In this document: positions 27,568 to 35,801 of the stretch, in pieces | How positions within the stretch are numbered: the stretch's first letter is position 1 | Layout: every line of letters starts with the position of its first letter | Assembly (NCBI RefSeq): GCF_015550595.1 | Contig: NZ_JADNBB010000021.1 | Location: 37,377 to 101,376 of the forward strand | DNA: 64,000 nucleotides | Reading direction: 5' to 3' | Source of the DNA: Parabacteroides goldsteinii | Lineage (GTDB): Bacteria; Bacteroidota; Bacteroidia; Bacteroidales; Tannerellaceae | The notes under the pieces: model-generated | The model's database searches: none | Seen by the model: the letters and a program-made list of their open reading frames with translations, nothing else | What the model was told of the DNA's origin: nothing | Translations under genes and position numbers: made by a program

Positions 27568-27945
27568 CTACAAATATGTTTTACTTAATTAATAATATTG
27601 CGGCCACAAAAATAGGAACTTCTTTGGGATTATTTTCTTTACAAATGATAAAAAACCAACTTTTTACATATTATTTCCCTTTTTATTACATCTGCAACTA
27701 AAACTAACTGATAAATAGCATGTTTGGAAACAAAAGCCAAGCCTTATAAATCGCGTCTATCGATTGATCGAAAAAAGTTATAACAAATGAGGGCTCTCCG
27801 GGTGAACAAATATTGAACTGTTAATGTTAGATTAATAGAAACAACATAAAACATATTGGTCATGCTTACATTATGTCTTAGTTTATTATTATTGGTCACA
27901 AATAACAGTAATCATAGTCAAACAACAAATAAAAAAGAAGAAATT
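27568..27945. other. Divergent intergenic region pdaD/sodB
   Basis: About 380 AT-rich bp. Apart from the minus-strand TATTTTTG at 27607-27614 I find no clear site; the sodB promoter is not obvious. A 30-codon in-frame extension upstream of sodB (from 27856) is discussed under rejected items. Confidence 0.5.
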
Positions 27946-28521
27946 ATGAAATTCGAATTAATTCAATTACCCTATGCAGCCAATGCGCTGGAACCGGTTA
28001 TAAGTAAAGCAACTATAGAGTTCCATCACGGAAAACACCTTCAGGCTTATGTCAACAACTTGAACAACCTGATCCCGGGAACCAAGTTTGAAAACGCTCC
28101 GTTGGAACAGATCGTAGCAGAATCGGACGGTGCCATATTCAACAATGCAGGACAGATCCTCAATCATAATTTGTATTTCACACAGTTCTCACCCAAAGGA
28201 GGCGGCAAACCGTCAGGCAAGTTAGCAGAAGCTATCGACAAGACCTGGGGTTCGTTTGAAAACTTCCAGAAAGAATTCAACACGGCAGGTGCCGGTTTGT
28301 TCGGTTCAGGCTGGGTTTGGCTGGCAAAAGATAAAGACGGCAAACTTTCAATTACCAAAGAAGCTAACGGCAGCAACCCTGTTGCCAAGGGTCTGACTCC
28401 GATTCTGGGATTCGACGTATGGGAACATGCTTACTATCTGGATTACCAGAACCGCCGTCCCGATCACCTGACTGCCTTATGGAAGATCATCGATTGGGAT
28501 GCCGTTGGCAAAAGGTATTAA
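27946..28521 (+). CDS. sodB: Superoxide dismutase (Fe/Mn type)
   Basis: A 191-residue cytoplasmic enzyme that dismutates superoxide. Metal ligands appear in IEFHHGKHLQAYVNNLN, NNAGQILNHNLYFTQF and DVWEHAYYLDYQNRRPDHL; the GGGKPSGKL and FGSGWVWL contexts are typical. Bacteroides SODs are cambialistic Fe/Mn enzymes, which is likely here. The start at MKFELIQLPYAANALEP matches known lengths and is preceded by an AAGAAG ribosome site. It is followed by its own terminator. Confidence 0.96.
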   Translation: MKFELIQLPYAANALEPVISKATIEFHHGKHLQAYVNNLNNLIPGTKFENAPLEQIVAESDGAIFNNAGQILNHNLYFTQFSPKGGGKPSGKLAEAIDKTWGSFENFQKEFNTAGAGLFGSGWVWLAKDKDGKLSITKEANGSNPVAKGLTPILGFDVWEHAYYLDYQNRRPDHLTALWKIIDWDAVGKRY

Positions 28522-28550
28522 TTAATAGTAGTGTAGTTTAAACTAAATAA

Positions 28551-28586
28551 GGCCGTCCGGAGCATGCTTCTCCGAACGGCTTTTTT
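28551..28586 (+). terminator. Intrinsic terminator of sodB
   Basis: GGCCGTCCGGAG pairs with CTCCGAACGGC around a short loop (28551-28580), followed by TTTTTT. Confidence 0.85.
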
Positions 28587-28636
28587 ATTCTTTGCGGCAA
28601 AGGAAATAATGTCAATTATTAAGGAAAAACAGCCAA

Positions 28637-28666
28637 TTGTTACAGGAATAAAGGGTTGTAACTTTG
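28637..28666 (+). promoter_or_regulatory. trxA promoter (TTG, 19 bp, TAACTTTG)
   Basis: TTG at 28637-28639 and TAACTTTG at 28659-28666 have the ideal 19-bp spacing of the Bacteroidales housekeeping promoter. The gene starts 50 bp after the -7 box. Confidence 0.75.
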
Positions 28667-28716
28667 TTATGTAATTAGAAGCACAATAATAACTAAAATA
28701 ACGAGGAGTTATAAAT

Positions 28717-29088
28717 ATGAAAATCAACGAGTTAACAAAACAGGAATTCTTAAGTAAAGTAGCCAACTACGAAGCGAGCCCCGACAAATGGGTATACGAA
28801 GGTGACAAACCTTGTATCGTAGACTTCTTCGCAACCTGGTGTGGTCCATGCAAAACGATCGCTCCTATCCTGGAAGAACTGGCCGACGAATATGCCGGAC
28901 AAATCGATATCTACAAGGTAGATACGGAGAAGGAAGAAGAACTGGCCGCCGCTTTCGGTATCCGGAGCATACCTTCCCTCCTGTTCTGTCCGATGGGCGA
29001 ACAGCCGCAGATCGCAAGAGGGGCCATGAGCAAGGCTGATTTCAAAAAAGCCATCGATGAAGTGCTTTTGAAGAAAGAAGAAAAGTAA
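28717..29088 (+). CDS. trxA: Thioredoxin
   Basis: A 123-residue thioredoxin with the redox motif WCGPC (Cys42 and Cys45), preceded by DFFATW and followed by a cis-Pro in RSIPSLLFCP. A short N-terminal extension of about 15 residues precedes the fold. It has no signal peptide, so it is cytoplasmic and would reduce ribonucleotide reductase, peroxiredoxins and similar targets. It follows sodB but has its own promoter and terminator. Confidence 0.95.
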   Translation: MKINELTKQEFLSKVANYEASPDKWVYEGDKPCIVDFFATWCGPCKTIAPILEELADEYAGQIDIYKVDTEKEEELAAAFGIRSIPSLLFCPMGEQPQIARGAMSKADFKKAIDEVLLKKEEK

Positions 29089-29107
29089 TCATACGCAATT
29101 TGAATAA

Positions 29108-29157
29108 ACTCCTGATAGCGCAAACCCGGTAAACGGGGCGGCTATCGGGAGTTTTTT
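29108..29157 (+). terminator. Intrinsic terminator of trxA
   Basis: CTCCTGATAGC pairs with GCTATCGGGAG across a loop that itself contains CCCG/CGGG, followed by a T-run at 29152-29157. Confidence 0.85.
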
Positions 29158-29277
29158 ATTTCCGGGTATCATTTCCGCACAGTACTCCCTTTATTCCTTT
29201 TCAATTACAAATCAGACAGATAGATTGTTTTTGAAACGGAACAAGAGAAAAATACAGAAAAAAAACGGCCACTACTA

Positions 29278-29307
29278 TTGCACGGTTTAAAATAATCACT
29301 ACCTTTG
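29278..29307 (+). promoter_or_regulatory. tRNA operon promoter (TTG, 19 bp, TACCTTTG)
   Basis: TTG at 29278-29280 and TACCTTTG at 29300-29307 are 19 bp apart, a near-ideal promoter, 25 bp before the first tRNA. Confidence 0.8.
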
Positions 29308-29332
29308 CACTCGCAAAACAGAAATACCGAAT

Positions 29333-29406
29333 GCCTCTTTAGCTCAGTTGGCCAGAGCACGTGATTTGTAATCTCGGGGTCGTTGGTTCGAATCCGACAA
29401 GAGGCT
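29333..29406 (+). tRNA. tRNA-Thr (TGT anticodon)
   Basis: A 74-nt cloverleaf: acceptor GCCTCTT pairs with AAGAGGC, D-arm GCTC/GAGC, anticodon loop TTTGTAA with anticodon TGT, and T-arm GTTGG TTCGAAT CCGAC. CCA is not encoded. Confidence 0.95.
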
Positions 29407-29452
29407 CAAAGGAAAAGAGAGATTTTCTTACAAAAAACGAAAGTTTTGTACT

Positions 29453-29535
29453 GGGCAGTTACCAGAGTGGCCAAATGGGGCTGACTGTAACTCAGCTGTC
29501 TTTCGACTTCGGTGGTTCGAATCCATCACTGCCCA
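29453..29535 (+). tRNA. tRNA-Tyr (GTA anticodon)
   Basis: An 83-nt class II cloverleaf: acceptor GGGCAGT pairs with ACTGCCC, anticodon stem GCTGA/TCAGC with loop CTGTAAC giving anticodon GTA, a long variable arm, and T-arm GGTGG TTCGAAT CCATC. CCA is not encoded. It is 46 bp after tRNA-Thr and probably co-transcribed. Confidence 0.95.
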
Positions 29536-29540
29536 CAGAG

Positions 29541-29573
29541 AACCTCAGAAATTTATTTTCTGAGGTTTTTTTG
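29541..29573 (+). terminator. Terminator of the tRNA operon
   Basis: AACCTCAGAAA pairs with TTTCTGAGGTT, followed by a run of T residues. Confidence 0.88.
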
Positions 29574-29608
29574 TTTTGGTACATTACGCAACAAGGTTAT
29601 CTTCCAGA

Positions 29609-30032
29609 CAAAAAAGTATCAAAAGTATCAAAAATATCACCCCCATTCCTAATATAGACCTTTTCACAACAATAAACACAATCTATTGAAATACAAACTG
29701 TTTACAACCATTAATCAATCAGTAAACCGGAATAAAAAGTTTATTTTCCATTAAGCTGCGGACATCTTTAGACGGATGCCTACCGAAGAACAAACGGATA
29801 GGCATCGGGGAATCCTTCAGTGCCTATCCATTCCCTCCCTACACTAAACCAGCGTTCGTGTCCGTAGCAAGGTCAGCTAGGATTATAGACCATGATAAAT
29901 AATAGAACCGCAATCAACATATCATCCTGATATACACAATATTAAACACCAACAATTCCGGGCATACAAAATAAGCATTATCAAAAAGGGGGATGATATT
30001 TTTGATACTTTTGATACTTTTGATACTTTTTG
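29609..30032. repeat. Gene-free 343-bp segment flanked by inverted GATACTTTT repeats
   Basis: The left arm (29609-29644) holds two AAAAGTATC units then AAAAATATCA and CCCCC; the right arm (29988-30032) is its reverse complement, GGGGG, TGATATTTTT and three GATACTTTT units. The 343 bp between has no open reading frame of note but contains overlapping hairpins at 29775-29829. It sits between the tRNA operon terminator and the terminator of the GH130 gene. It could be a non-autonomous mobile element, a decayed insertion or a regulatory RNA. Confidence 0.75.
29775..29829. other. Two mutually exclusive hairpins inside the flanked segment
   Basis: GATGCCTACCG (29775-29785) can pair with CGGATAGGCATC (29795-29806). 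Alternatively GGATAGGCA (29796-29804) can pair with TGCCTATCC (29821-29829). The shared middle strand allows only one at a time, as in attenuators, though two relics of a repeat would look the same. Confidence 0.6.
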
Positions 30033-30033
30033 G

Positions 30034-30084
30034 GGTAAAAAATAACATCCAAAGTCAAAACAAACACGTTTTGACCCTGGATGT
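30034..30084 (-). terminator. Terminator of the GH130 gene
   Basis: GTCAAAAC (30054-30061) pairs with GTTTTGAC (30068-30075), extended by CATCC/GGATG outside. On the minus strand TTATTTTTT follows. Confidence 0.8.
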
Positions 30085-30127
30085 CCTTATTTAAAAAGCT
30101 ATTTTATATCAGTTATATTGATACAAA

Positions 30128-31126
30128 TTATACAATTGATGTCTTCTTTGTAAATTCAATGATTTCACTGATACGACCGAAGGCGAGCCCAGTTACGGTA
30201 TCTGCACATCCGTAATAGATAGCGAGACGGTCTGACTCCGGATCATGCAAAGCGGCGCATGGGAATACCACGTTAGGAACATCCCCCATGCATTCATAAT
30301 CTTTCTGGGGAGACAACAGGTATGGGCCCGAACGGAATTTCACCTTCCAGGGTTCATCCAGATCCAACAGTGCGGAACCGAAGCTATATACATAACCGTT
30401 GCAGGAACGCAATACACCATGATAGATCAACAGCCAACCCTCCGATGTCTCGATAGGAATAGGACCTGCACCGATCTTCATACACTGCCAGGCGCTATCT
30501 TCGAACGCTGCCGGAGCCATTACATGACGATGCTTTCCCCAGAAACACATATCAGGCGATTCGCTGTAGAAGATATCACCGAACGGAGTATGACCGTTGT
30601 CGCTCGGACGGCTCAACATGGCAAAGTTACCGTTGATCTTACGAGGGAACATCACACCGTTACGGTTGAAAGGAAGATACGCATTTTCCAGCTGGTGGAA
30701 TGTTTCGAAATCGAATGTATAAGCCACACCGATCGTCGGACCGTGATACCCGTTACACCAGGTAACATAATAACGATCTTCGATGAAGCAGACACGCGGG
30801 TCGTATGCGTATACGAACTCTCCTATCTCTTTGTCGTCGCACTCGAATTCGAGCTTTGTCTCAGAGATACTCCAGTGGATAGCATCCGCACTAAAACCGA
30901 CATGCAGACGCATACGACGGTTGGTATCGTCGCAACGGAACACACCGGCATAACCTCCCTTGAACGGAACGACAGCGCTATTGAATACACTGTTGGACGT
31001 GGGAAGAATATCGCGCGGAATTACAGGGTTCTGCGAATATCTCCAGATCACATCCTTACAATCAGCCGGGCGATCTTCCCAAGGCATATCAGGCAGCGGT
31101 TCGCCTACAATTTTCAGTTTATCCAT
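30128..31126 (-). CDS. GH130 glycoside phosphorylase (beta-mannoside type)
   Basis: A 332-residue five-bladed beta-propeller enzyme without a signal peptide. The segment [20 protein letters not shown] contains the Asp of the conserved DPR motif taken as catalytic in GH130, and the [16 protein letters not shown] and WLLIYHGV contexts are family-typical. Known members phosphorolyse beta-1,2- or beta-1,4-linked mannosides, releasing mannose 1-phosphate in the cytoplasm. It is 36 bp downstream of an SSS symporter, suggesting uptake and phosphorolysis of a mannosyl disaccharide such as mannosyl-N-acetylglucosamine or mannosyl-glucose; the exact acceptor is inference. Confidence 0.9.
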   Translation of the reverse strand: MDKLKIVGEPLPDMPWEDRPADCKDVIWRYSQNPVIPRDILPTSNSVFNSAVVPFKGGYAGVFRCDDTNRRMRLHVGFSADAIHWSISETKLEFECDDKEIGEFVYAYDPRVCFIEDRYYVTWCNGYHGPTIGVAYTFDFETFHQLENAYLPFNRNGVMFPRKINGNFAMLSRPSDNGHTPFGDIFYSESPDMCFWGKHRHVMAPAAFEDSAWQCMKIGAGPIPIETSEGWLLIYHGVLRSCNGYVYSFGSALLDLDEPWKVKFRSGPYLLSPQKDYECMGDVPNVVFPCAALHDPESDRLAIYYGCADTVTGLAFGRISEIIEFTKKTSIV

Positions 31127-31162
31127 TTCTTGTTGATTTATTTTATAATTGACAATGCAAAA

Positions 31163-33109
31163 TTACTTCTTTTCATCCAGATTCAACTCTTTCATCAACG
31201 CATTATATTCCACTTCGTCCTTGCTCATCTTGTCATACCAGTTCTTCTTCAATACCAAGGTAGTAATAGCCAGGATCAGGACACTGGTAAGCAGCGGCAT
31301 TCCTTCGCGAATCACGATATACATCGGGATGATAGTCAGACACATCTGCCAGATGATACCGACTGCGACATTGAACATATCGCGTTTGAAGTTCTTATTG
31401 GCTTTTACCTGCGGATATTTAGCTACGACCTTATTGTAAACCGGTTTCCAGTACCCCCAAGGGCGTACGGTGATATAGAAACGTTCCAATGTTTCGTCAT
31501 CCACCGGAGGAGCCGAGTAAGTTCCCACGATACAACCGATCAGCGATACCACCAGCAACACAGGGAAGTAGAACAAAGGCAACATCGGTGCATTGTTGGC
31601 ATACTCTCCCACTCTTTCTACGAAGTGTCCGTCCACCATCGTATAACTGTCGAAGATAAACGGGCATACCATAGCAGCCAGGATACCGGTAATCATTCCC
31701 CAGAAATAACCGTTCCCGTTGAAACGCCACCAATGCCATTTCAATAAGTTGGCAGCAATGTATCCGCCGTACAGAGCCGAAGTGATCCATTGCAGGACAG
31801 AGTTTACACTCTCTACGAAGAACCCGATCACCACACTGACAACAACAACCGCCACCGTCACTATATAGCTGGCACGGATCATCGTCTTATTGCTGGCATT
31901 CGGATTAATATATTTCTTATAAATATCATTCACTATATAAGCCGGAGCCGCATTAGCCGTAGAAGCAAACGTCGACATAAACGCAGCGAGCAACCCGGCA
32001 AGCAACAAACCACATACCCCGACAGGCACAAACTCGTTAATGGCATTCGGCAGAATCAACTCAAAGTCGATAGCTCCCGTCTTCGTTGTCAGATCGAGGT
32101 CTTTAAAGAAAGCCAGTGCCAGGATTGTAAATCCCATGATCATCATATACCGCGGGATCAGGAGGATTACAGGAACGGAACCGCTCATCAGAGCAGCTTC
32201 CTTACCGTTACGGCAGGAAAGGATCTTCTGCATATCGTAGTTGGGAGCAGGCCCTGCCATACTGTTGAATACGCCTTTAAAGAGCATCATCATGATAAAG
32301 ATACCGAACAAACCGTACTGGTCGTTCATGATCTTTTCATTGGCATCACTAAATATATCCGTCCACTTCATATCGAGCGTCCATCCGGGCATCAGGCTAT
32401 CCCAACCGGCAGGCACAATAGAGGCGATCGTTTCCGGACTTACTTTCATCATTGCAATCACAGCAATCGTTATACCGGCCACCGTCATTATAGCAAACTG
32501 TACGACATCCGTCCACACAATACTCAACATACCGCCCAACATTACATAAATAGTAGCAATAGCAGTAAAGAATATACCATAAGCATGCGGCACATATTCG
32601 GCCGGAATATCGAATGGGACATACTGGGAAACGAAATCCCAGGGGAAGAATATCTCCATAAACTTACCTACACCGATAAAGCCATAACTCAGGAAGCCCA
32701 ATACACCGATCAGGGCGTAGATAACAACAATTGTATGCGACAAATTGGAGCCCCGGTTCTTTCCGAAGCGTGTCTGTATCCATTCGGCTCCCGTCAGAAC
32801 ATTCGACCTTCTCAGCCAGACAGAAAGGTAAACCATCAGGAAGATTTGGTTAAATACGGGCCACAGCCAGGGCACCCAAGCACTTTTTACTCCATAAATA
32901 AAGGCTAGTGTAACCATCCACATAGTGCCCGAGATATCGAACTGGCCGGATGCGTTAGACAAGCCTAACATATAAAAAGGTAAAGTTTTTCCTCCTAAAA
33001 AGTAGGAGTCCATGTTTTTCGACGCCTTTTTCTTCAGTACAAGACCGATGACGATCATCGCCACCAGATAGAGTGCAATGATGAAAATGTCGATAGGTTG
33101 CAATTTCAT
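31163..33109 (-). CDS. Sodium:solute symporter (SSS family)
   Basis: A 648-residue protein with 13-15 membrane helices of the SSS/SGLT family. Seen are the N-terminal YFLGGKTLPFYMLGLSNASGQFD segment and GLLLAGLLAAFMSTFASTANAA, the helix carrying the Ser/Thr sodium site. SGLT-like members import sugars, so with the adjacent GH130 enzyme it is likely a mannoside importer. It has its own promoter at 33144-33174, separate from the upstream LsrF group. The C-terminal 100 residues form an extended cytoplasmic and membrane tail common in Bacteroidetes. Confidence 0.93.
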   Translation of the reverse strand: MKLQPIDIFIIALYLVAMIVIGLVLKKKASKNMDSYFLGGKTLPFYMLGLSNASGQFDISGTMWMVTLAFIYGVKSAWVPWLWPVFNQIFLMVYLSVWLRRSNVLTGAEWIQTRFGKNRGSNLSHTIVVIYALIGVLGFLSYGFIGVGKFMEIFFPWDFVSQYVPFDIPAEYVPHAYGIFFTAIATIYVMLGGMLSIVWTDVVQFAIMTVAGITIAVIAMMKVSPETIASIVPAGWDSLMPGWTLDMKWTDIFSDANEKIMNDQYGLFGIFIMMMLFKGVFNSMAGPAPNYDMQKILSCRNGKEAALMSGSVPVILLIPRYMMIMGFTILALAFFKDLDLTTKTGAIDFELILPNAINEFVPVGVCGLLLAGLLAAFMSTFASTANAAPAYIVNDIYKKYINPNASNKTMIRASYIVTVAVVVVSVVIGFFVESVNSVLQWITSALYGGYIAANLLKWHWWRFNGNGYFWGMITGILAAMVCPFIFDSYTMVDGHFVERVGEYANNAPMLPLFYFPVLLVVSLIGCIVGTYSAPPVDDETLERFYITVRPWGYWKPVYNKVVAKYPQVKANKNFKRDMFNVAVGIIWQMCLTIIPMYIVIREGMPLLTSVLILAITTLVLKKNWYDKMSKDEVEYNALMKELNLDEKK

Positions 33110-33143
33110 GATATTGAATTTTGTTATTAGGTTTAACGTTTAG

Positions 33144-33174
33144 CAAAGATATATAAATAGTTGACAGTTGACAA
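33144..33174 (-). promoter_or_regulatory. Promoter of the SSS-GH130 pair
   Basis: On the minus strand TATCTTTG (33144-33151) is preceded, 20 bp away, by TTG (33172-33174). The TTG arises at the junction of two 7-bp repeat units, so the -33 element lies inside a short tandem repeat. Confidence 0.7.
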
Positions 33175-33193
33175 GTGACAGTTGACAGTTATT
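33159..33193. repeat. Five tandem 7-bp units (AGTTGAC-like)
   Basis: AGTTGAC, AGTTGAC, AAGTGAC, AGTTGAC, AGTTATT run from 33159 to 33193. ACAAGTGACAGT (33171-33182) is also complementary to ACTGTCACTTGT at 33273-33284, so a larger hairpin is possible. A TTCGGC/GCCGAA stem lies between. Confidence 0.85.
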
Positions 33194-33298
33194 TCGGCTT
33201 TCTGCCGAATAGATTCATTTTCATGAAACAAACTGTTACTTATCAATAGCCAACTGCCAATATAAGAGACTTACTGTCACTTGTTAATTGTCAACTTG

Positions 33299-34186
33299 TT
33301 AATCGATCGTGCTAACTGAAGAAATCATGCCGAATGTATCATTGTCATTCAGACTCCAGACAACCTTATTGTTACCGTCGATTTCCATTAATTGAGGATT
33401 GTTCGATTCCTTTGCACTCGGATCATGTCCCTGCCAGTTGCAGATATACAGACCGTTGTTGGACGTAGGCAGCAACTGGGCAACGAAGAACAGGGAAACG
33501 CCGTCGATATCGGTTGCACCGATCTTTCGAACCACTTCACCTTTGTCCAGATTTACTTCCATCAAAGAATGTCCGTCGCCACAAGCTACCATGTAGTTAC
33601 CGTTGTTCAATAATACGGTGCTATACGGAGTACCTTCCAGCGTAGTTGTTTTAACCAGTTCGCCGGCCGGAGAGATTTCACGAACTTCAGAGGTAGCGAA
33701 AAGAGGCATCAGGTAGTTACCTGCCTTGTTCTTATTCACCTGGCGGAATTGGGCATGTGGGTTCTCGATACCTGTTTCATATACCGTTTCCGAAAGGATA
33801 TCGCCCTTCGGGCTTACTTCCATGATTTTAGCCGGATGTCCGCACCATGCCAACAGATAGTTACCATCGGGCAACAAACGGGCAGTCTGCATTTCGCAAG
33901 TATCCGGAGCCGGAATGTTCCATAATTCTTTTTGATCGCGGGTGATCAGTTTAGCTCCTTTTTTATAGGCAAACAGAATGTTACCGTCCGGAGTAGCCAC
34001 AGCCGAGTTACACTCCCAACCTTTTTGTATGGGATGTTCCCATTCGATCTGCTTTGTATTCTTGTCGATAATAACGATCTTATTCCAACCCGAGCCGGCC
34101 AGTAATAATTTCTGGGCCTTTTGCTGGCAGGATGTTGCTGCAAACACAAAAAAAGCGGAGCACAGTAAAGCGAATATTTTTTTCAT
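33299..34186 (-). CDS. Beta-propeller lipoprotein
   Basis: A 295-residue lipoprotein (signal peptide with FAATSC, Cys20) with repeated blades of the PQQ-like/YVTN type, e.g. KIVIIDKNTKQIEWEHPI, LLPDGNYLLAWCGHPAKIMEV and NNGNYMVACGDGHSLMEV. No haem motif is present. It ends the downstream half of the large minus-strand gene group, 82 bp after the aldolase gene. It may bind the pathway substrate or a quinone-like ligand in the periplasm, but there is no direct evidence. Confidence 0.8.
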   Translation of the reverse strand: MKKIFALLCSAFFVFAATSCQQKAQKLLLAGSGWNKIVIIDKNTKQIEWEHPIQKGWECNSAVATPDGNILFAYKKGAKLITRDQKELWNIPAPDTCEMQTARLLPDGNYLLAWCGHPAKIMEVSPKGDILSETVYETGIENPHAQFRQVNKNKAGNYLMPLFATSEVREISPAGELVKTTTLEGTPYSTVLLNNGNYMVACGDGHSLMEVNLDKGEVVRKIGATDIDGVSLFFVAQLLPTSNNGLYICNWQGHDPSAKESNNPQLMEIDGNNKVVWSLNDNDTFGMISSVSTID

Positions 34187-34268
34187 GGTAATTCAATGTG
34201 TATTATGTTATGTTCAGATACAACGAGGGGCAGAGCAGAGCCCCGCCCCTTCGGTGTTTATAGTTTGA

Positions 34269-35141
34269 TTATTTTGATAAATCCTGGAACAATTCAAATC
34301 CTTGCTGAGGAGTCAAACCCTGGTGAACCACTGCGTGAACAGCCTGGATCATAGCAACCGGATTTTCAGACTGGAATACGTTACGTCCCATATCGACACC
34401 GGCTGCACCGTCGTTGATAGCTTTGTAACACAGATCCAATGCATCCAGTTCGGGCAACTTCTTACCGCCTGCGATAACCACAGGAACCGGACAAGCAGCA
34501 ACTACCTTTTCGAAACCGTCGCAATAGTAAGTCTTCACGATGTTCGCACCGTTTTCAGCACAAATACGTGAAGCCAGACCAAAGTAGCGGGCATCGCGAG
34601 CCATTTGTTTACCAACGGCTGTCACACCCATTACAGGGATACCATAACGGGTACCTTTATCTACGGCAGCAAACAGGTTGGCGATCGTTTTCGCTTCGTG
34701 TGCTTCGTCACCGATAGCCAACATCACAGCCATAGCTGAAACGTTCATGCGGATAGCATCTTCGATATCGATCACTACGTTATCGTTCAGTTCTGTCAGG
34801 ATAGATGTACCGGCATCCGAACGCAAACAGATCGGTTTATTTGTTGTTGTCGGGATAGTAGACTGAAGAATACCGCGTGTACACATGATACAATCAGCGT
34901 ATTCTACCAGCGGTACGATATTCAGGTCGATACGTTCCAGACCGGAAGTCGGCCCCATAATGAAACCATGGTCGAAAGCCAACATAACAGCTTTGCCTGT
35001 TTTCGGGTTGAAGATACGCGACAAACGATCTTTCATACCCCAGGGAAGGTTTTCAGCACCCTTTACATGGAAACTTTGTTTTTGAGAGTCAACACCTAAC
35101 CCAAAGTTACTGCCTTCTCTCAAATCGTCTAAATCTGCCAT
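34269..35141 (-). CDS. LsrF-type class I aldolase/thiolase
   Basis: A 290-residue TIM-barrel protein strongly similar to E. coli LsrF along its length: MADLDDLREG, LSRIFNPKTGKAVMLAFDHG, CTRGIL and VVIAGGKKLPE all correspond, and the Schiff-base Lys falls at position 203 (IVKTYY) as in LsrF. LsrF breaks down phosphorylated AI-2 derivatives (3-hydroxy-2,4-pentanedione 5-phosphate). The usual Lsr transporter, LsrK and LsrG are absent; a DhaK/DhaL pair lies 36 bp upstream instead, so a related phospho-ketose may be the substrate. Relatives include class I fructose-bisphosphate aldolases, so the exact reaction is open. Confidence 0.85.
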   Translation of the reverse strand: MADLDDLREGSNFGLGVDSQKQSFHVKGAENLPWGMKDRLSRIFNPKTGKAVMLAFDHGFIMGPTSGLERIDLNIVPLVEYADCIMCTRGILQSTIPTTTNKPICLRSDAGTSILTELNDNVVIDIEDAIRMNVSAMAVMLAIGDEAHEAKTIANLFAAVDKGTRYGIPVMGVTAVGKQMARDARYFGLASRICAENGANIVKTYYCDGFEKVVAACPVPVVIAGGKKLPELDALDLCYKAINDGAAGVDMGRNVFQSENPVAMIQAVHAVVHQGLTPQQGFELFQDLSK

Positions 35142-35177
35142 TTTTCTATTTTCTAAATTAAAAAGTTAATTACTCAA

Positions 35178-35792
35178 TTATAATGCTTCTGCGAAAGAAG
35201 CGAACATACAGCTCCAGGAAGTAGCACCGCTATCGGCATAACCGATAGAACGTTCGCCGTAGTTGCGGGCACGTCCGAAGTTTGCTTTCATGTTTACGGT
35301 TTGTTCCGCACCGCGCAGGGCTGCTTCAGCACCAGCCGACATAATTTCTTTGATATCGTCGGATGAAGATGCTTCGATAGCTTCGATAGCCGGGATCAGG
35401 GCGTCCATCATGGTTTTATCACCCTTCTTAGCCTGTGTCTGTTTCTGCACGTTTGCAAGACCTCCGGCGAACATCTTCTTAACAGCCGCCGCATCCAGTT
35501 CGGTTCCGGCAGCGTTGTCGCTCATACCCAGGAAAAATGCGCCTAACAAAGTACTTGTCGATCCGCTTGTTTCAAGCATCACACCAAATCCCATATCATT
35601 CAGCATAGATTTGAATTCCGTACCTTTTTCCGAAGCCTTAACGACTACGGAGAAAGCTGTTACGATAGCTTGTCCGTGATCACCGTCACCAATTACCGCA
35701 TCCAGTTTAGAGAATTCGTCTTCACGGGCTTTGATATGCTTTAAGGCGTTATTCAGCATAGCACGGAAGCCCTCGATTGTCAATTGTTTCAT
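35178..35792 (-). CDS. dhaL: DhaL-type ADP/ATP-binding kinase subunit
   Basis: A 204-residue all-helical DhaL-like protein. The Mg-nucleotide Asp trio sits at Asp31, Asp36 and Asp38 (LDAVIGDGDHG), with SGSTSTLLGAFF, GDKTMMDAL and the C-terminal GRARNYGERSIGYADSGATS. In known systems DhaL supplies the nucleotide for phosphorylation of a ketose bound by DhaK. It is 9 bp after the dhaK-like gene. No PTS-type DhaM is nearby, so direct use of ATP or an unlinked phosphate donor is inferred. Confidence 0.92.
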   Translation of the reverse strand: MKQLTIEGFRAMLNNALKHIKAREDEFSKLDAVIGDGDHGQAIVTAFSVVVKASEKGTEFKSMLNDMGFGVMLETSGSTSTLLGAFFLGMSDNAAGTELDAAAVKKMFAGGLANVQKQTQAKKGDKTMMDALIPAIEAIEASSSDDIKEIMSAGAEAALRGAEQTVNMKANFGRARNYGERSIGYADSGATSWSCMFASFAEAL

Positions 35793-35801
35793 GTTCTTTA
35801 T

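Noticed and set aside
27856..27945. Possible hydrophobic signal-like N-terminal extension of the superoxide dismutase
   Set aside because: The chosen ATG gives the family's normal N-terminus with a ribosome site. The extension lacks a convincing cleavage site and is not expected for Bacteroides SODs, though it was not excluded experimentally.
29609..30032. Invertible promoter segment controlled by a site-specific recombinase
   Set aside because: The arms are long simple-sequence repeats rather than short recombination sites, no outward promoter faces a gene, and no recombinase gene is near. A mobile or RNA element fits better.
30245..31747. Long plus-strand reading frame antisense to the GH130 and SSS genes
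   Set aside because: It is the shadow of two well-supported genes on the other strand and has no family features.
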